35,474 bases of DNA, taken from Caldifarciminota bacterium. Lineage in GTDB: Bacteria; Hydrothermota; Tepidihabitantia; SM23-42. A program made the position numbers and the translations under genes. The stretch's first letter is position 1. Every line of letters begins with the position of its first letter. Below, piece by piece: positions 33,036-35,474 of the stretch. The notes under the pieces were generated by a model. That model was not told the DNA's origin, did no database searches, and worked only from the letters and a program-made list of their open reading frames with translations. The DNA is taken from NCBI GenBank assembly GCA_027026255.1, contig JALVOT010000004.1, positions 1 to 35,474 of the forward strand, read 5' to 3'.

Positions 33036-33590
33036 CTATTTTTTTTCCTCAACGATGCCGGTTATTGAAGGGCATTTAACAACCACCCTCTGGTATTTTC
33101 TGCCCACCCCTGGTTTACCTATATAATAACCACCAATCTCAATACGATATTCAGCTATCGTGCCGGTGAGGATGCCGCGACGATTTTCATACCAGTTTAC
33201 AGACCTTCCTTTTAGATTCACTGCACAGATGATATTCAGTTCACCCGGGATAGAAGACATCAAATCTGCATTGGAAGGGATGACCGTTGCCGGACTATTG
33301 CCAAACACAGTATGGGAATGGAAATCACCGATATACTCAAACCCTTCTGATAATCGCTGGAGGATTTCATTTATCCGCTGCACCTTTTCTAAATTCAGGG
33401 TTGCATGGGCAAATCCGCTTTCTGCAGTCTGATAGGGAATTGCATACTCCACCATAAATTTATTTTCGCCCTTAATTCCAATCAGATACCCGATCGTCTC
33501 TTTACGAAAAACCTCAACCGAAGAAGAGACGATGGTGAGGAATGCAGGCAGACTCAAAAATGCTTCCACCAGAGGTTTATCTTCAGCCAT
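33036..33590 (-). CDS. JAMM/MPN-domain metalloprotease-like protein
   Basis: 184 aa from the ATG at 33590, which has GAGGAG upstream inside gltX (8-nt overlap). The JAMM zinc site can be read: E31 (RKETIGYLIG), H91 and H93 (GDFHSHTVFG), S106 and D109 (SNAD). The gap between HxH and SxxD is 12 rather than the common 7 residues. In bacteria such domains remove ubiquitin-like proteins or process sulfur-carrier proteins or cysteine conjugates, but the target here is unknown. It lies between gltX and acpS in an operon for tRNA charging and fatty acids. Confidence 0.8.
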   Translation of the reverse strand: MAEDKPLVEAFLSLPAFLTIVSSSVEVFRKETIGYLIGIKGENKFMVEYAIPYQTAESGFAHATLNLEKVQRINEILQRLSEGFEYIGDFHSHTVFGNSPATVIPSNADLMSSIPGELNIICAVNLKGRSVNWYENRRGILTGTIAEYRIEIGGYYIGKPGVGRKYQRVVVKCPSITGIVEEKK

Positions 33591-35034
33591 TTTTCTCCTC
33601 ATAGTTTTTTATAATTTTTTTGATTCTTTTCAGACAGCGTTCCTTACCAATCAATTCCAGGGTGAGAAATAATCCTGGACCGCCTTCCTTTCCAGTAGTA
33701 AAAACCCTCAGCGGATGGATAAGGTTGCGTGCCGGAATATTTTTTTCCTTAACGAATCCTCTCAGCGATTCTTCTATATGCGCGCCATCAAAATCGGTTA
33801 TCGTCTCCATAATCCGGGAAAATTCTTTAACTATTTCAATCGTCTCTTTGTGTAGATGCTTTTCTAAAGCCCGGGGTTCGTATTCAAAATCCTCAACAAA
33901 GAAATATCTTCCTGCTTTATCGATATCGGCAAGAACCTTTAATCGCTTTTTTATCGCACCACATACCCTTAAAATCCATTCCCGCTTTTTATCGAGTTCT
34001 GCCGGAGTGATGAATTTGAATTTAATGAGAAATGGCTTGAGGCTTTCTAATAATTCTCCATCACTCATTCGATAGATATACTGGCCGTTCATCCATTCGA
34101 GTTTCTGAATATCAAAAATGGCATTGGCCGGATTTATCCTCTTCAAAGAAAATCTCTGAATGATTTCTTTGATTGACATAATCTCTTTATCATTACCCGG
34201 GGACCAGCCTAAGAGGGCGAGAAAATTGACCATCGCCTCAGGAATAAACCCCTTTTCTTTATATGCCATTAATGATACCGCACCGTGGCGCTTTGATAAT
34301 TTTTTACGGTCTTCACCAAGAATCAGGGGCAGGTGTGCAAATTCTGGTTTTGAAAAATTGAGTGCTTCATATAAAAGTATCTGTTTTGGTGTATTTGTGA
34401 TATGCTCGACCGCCCTGATTACATGGGTTATGCCCATTTCATAATCATCGACCGCACAGGCGAGGTTATAGGTGGGTATACCATTCTGCCTCAGGATGAT
34501 AAAATCTTCGATATCGGCAAAATCCCGTTTTATCTCTTTATGGATTAAATCATAAAATACTACCGGATGGTCAGGGACGAGAAATCTTACCGCCTTTGGA
34601 TGGTTTGCCCGTTCCTTTTCTTTTTTTTGCTCGGGTGTGAGATTAAGGCATCTGCGGTCATATTTCCAGGACTGTTTATTTTTCAATGCGGCTTCCCGCT
34701 CCCTTGCTAAGTCCTCGGGCCGGCAATAGCAATAATATGCGTAGCCTTTATCAATAAGTTGCTGAACATATTTTTTATAGATGGCTAATCGTTCAGATTG
34801 GAAATACGGTCCTTCATCCCAGTTTAGTCCAAGCCAGCCTAAACCATCAAGGATTGTTTGAATCATCTCCTTTGAGGAGCGCTGCACATCAGTATCCTCA
34901 ACCCTTAAGATAAATTTACCTTGATTGTGTCGGGCAAAGAGCCAGTTATAAAGGGCGGTTCGGGCACTGCCGAGATGGAAAAATCCGGTCGGGCTCGGCG
35001 CCATTCTCACCCTTATTTCACTATCTTTTTTCAT
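33583..35034 (-). CDS. gltX: Glutamyl-tRNA synthetase
   Basis: Class I synthetase charging tRNA-Glu, 483 aa. HIGH motif as HLGS (20-23, after APSPTGFF), KMSKS as KLSKR (245-249), zinc site C102, C104 and C129 (YCYCRPEDL, then DRRC). Helical anticodon-binding domain at the C-terminus (about 340-483). Full length. No Shine-Dalgarno is seen; TATAAT lies 3 nt before the ATG (minus strand), so a leaderless start is possible, although no good -35 box fits. Otherwise it is expressed by read-through from the two tRNA-Ser genes. Confidence 0.96.
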   Translation of the reverse strand: MKKDSEIRVRMAPSPTGFFHLGSARTALYNWLFARHNQGKFILRVEDTDVQRSSKEMIQTILDGLGWLGLNWDEGPYFQSERLAIYKKYVQQLIDKGYAYYCYCRPEDLAREREAALKNKQSWKYDRRCLNLTPEQKKEKERANHPKAVRFLVPDHPVVFYDLIHKEIKRDFADIEDFIILRQNGIPTYNLACAVDDYEMGITHVIRAVEHITNTPKQILLYEALNFSKPEFAHLPLILGEDRKKLSKRHGAVSLMAYKEKGFIPEAMVNFLALLGWSPGNDKEIMSIKEIIQRFSLKRINPANAIFDIQKLEWMNGQYIYRMSDGELLESLKPFLIKFKFITPAELDKKREWILRVCGAIKKRLKVLADIDKAGRYFFVEDFEYEPRALEKHLHKETIEIVKEFSRIMETITDFDGAHIEESLRGFVKEKNIPARNLIHPLRVFTTGKEGGPGLFLTLELIGKERCLKRIKKIIKNYEEKNG

Positions 35035-35063
35035 AAAATTATAGTCAATGCAAAAATAAAACC

Positions 35064-35151
35064 GGAGAGGGGGAGATTCGAACTCCCGGTCCGTTTTTAC
35101 ACGAACAACCGCTTAGCAAGCGGGCGCCTTCGACCACTCGGCCACCTCTCC
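35064..35151 (-). tRNA. tRNA-Ser (GCT)
   Basis: On the minus strand: acceptor GGAGAGG/CCTCTCC, anticodon loop TTGCTAA with GCT, long variable arm, T loop GTTCGAATC. CCA is not encoded. It is about 30 nt upstream of gltX. Confidence 0.94.
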
Positions 35152-35209
35152 AAAATTCTGGAAAGCGGATTTCCGGTAAACAAGACGCGAAATCCTGTTT
35201 TTAAAAAAC

Positions 35210-35292
35210 GGAGGGCGAGGGATTCGAACCCCCAAGGGATTGCTCCCGGCGGATTTCAAGTCCGCTGCCTTACCAGTTAGGACTAGCCCTCC
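35210..35292 (-). tRNA. tRNA-Ser (TGA)
   Basis: On the minus strand: acceptor GGAGGGC/GCCCTCC, anticodon loop CTTGAAA with TGA, long variable arm (CGGGAGCAATCCCTTGG region), T loop GTTCGAATC. CCA is not encoded. First of the tRNA-Ser pair. Confidence 0.94.
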
Positions 35293-35376
35293 GAAATTCT
35301 GAGCCCTTCCCGGTCCAAGATTTAAAGCCAGAACGGCTGAAAAATTATTCTTGTGCACTCAATATCTCGTATCTGT

Positions 35377-35404
35377 ATTATAACTAATTTTAAAAATTTG
35401 TCAA
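35377..35404 (-). promoter_or_regulatory. Promoter of the tRNA-Ser genes and probably gltX operon
   Basis: Perfect TTGACA (35399-35404) and TATAAT (35377-35382), 16-nt spacer, minus strand. The start near 35370 gives about 78 nt of precursor before the first tRNA. Confidence 0.85.
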
Positions 35405-35451
35405 TCTCTGGCTTTTTATTTCCCCATATTTATATTTGAGATTAATAAGTA

Positions 35452-35474
35452 AGCTGAGGGGCGTCCCGCCCCGA
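35452..35474 (+). repeat. Edge of another repeat with the shared GC hairpin
   Basis: AAGCTGAGGGGCGTCCCGCC followed by CCGA matches 21347-21370 in copy B2 apart from the first bases. The window ends inside it, so its size and family cannot be settled; B-like is likely. Confidence 0.6.

Overview
The window looks like a chromosomal segment of a Gram-negative-type bacterium from an uncultured lineage, moderately AT-rich and carrying several repeat families. LpxB points to lipid A and so to an outer membrane. Three large secreted peptidases end in the same beta-rich domain (PNP... then KIYD..GRL.. then GIYF, the FlgD/Por-sorting-like tail) that is common in candidate phyla such as WOR-3/Stahlbacteria and other FCB-group relatives. 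That placement is an inference; no rRNA is present.

Layout. 1-768: end of an unrecognised ORF running into repeat A1. 769-9161 (minus): three tandem secreted peptidases (M14, S8, M14) behind one strong promoter. 9316-9784: IS256-family transposase remnant. 9845-11840 (minus): a PspF-like sigma54 activator, three palindromic candidate enhancer sites, a perfect -24/-12 promoter and a small secreted protein, forming a compact regulatory unit. 11854-14183 (plus): degenerate repeat A4, then ubiA-like prenyltransferase, uppP and a flavodoxin. 14184-15073: repeat family B with tandem units. 15095-17405 (minus): speD-speE fusion and threonine synthase, each with its own promoter. 17741-21161 (plus): tightly packed operon of GNAT, FAH-family hydrolase, DUF2905, lpxB and an Rsm22-type methyltransferase. 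21218-22344: inverted copy of repeat B and an ATPase remnant. 22345-24512 (minus): yggS and a uridine-kinase-like protein. 24560-28272: an AT-rich ABC exporter cassette between two direct copies of repeat A. 28323-28491: tRNA-Thr and tRNA-Tyr. 28495-35292 (minus): two tRNA-Ser genes followed by gltX, a JAMM-domain gene, acpS, fabD, a sugar nucleotidyltransferase, a TPR protein and a glycosyltransferase, mostly overlapping or nearly so.

Two genome-wide habits can be read here. First, promoters are nearly all TTGACA-like, 16 nt, TATAAT-like. In five cases (ubiA-like, speDE, GNAT, yggS, exporter accessory gene) the -10 box ends only 4-7 nt before the start codon and no Shine-Dalgarno is present, so these mRNAs are probably leaderless. 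Other genes (protease operon, thrC, flavodoxin, regulator, small secreted protein) have normal Shine-Dalgarno leaders. Second, repeat family A, a MITE-like element with inverted ends and a GC-rich hairpin core, sits against promoters. In three copies its TGACTCC end lies exactly 13 nt from the -35 box of an outward promoter, and in two copies the other end lies 8-9 nt from one.

The best candidates for something new are the sigma54 unit controlling a small secreted protein, the fixed geometry between repeat A and promoters, and the repeat-bounded exporter cassette. All functions are read from motifs only; no searches were run.
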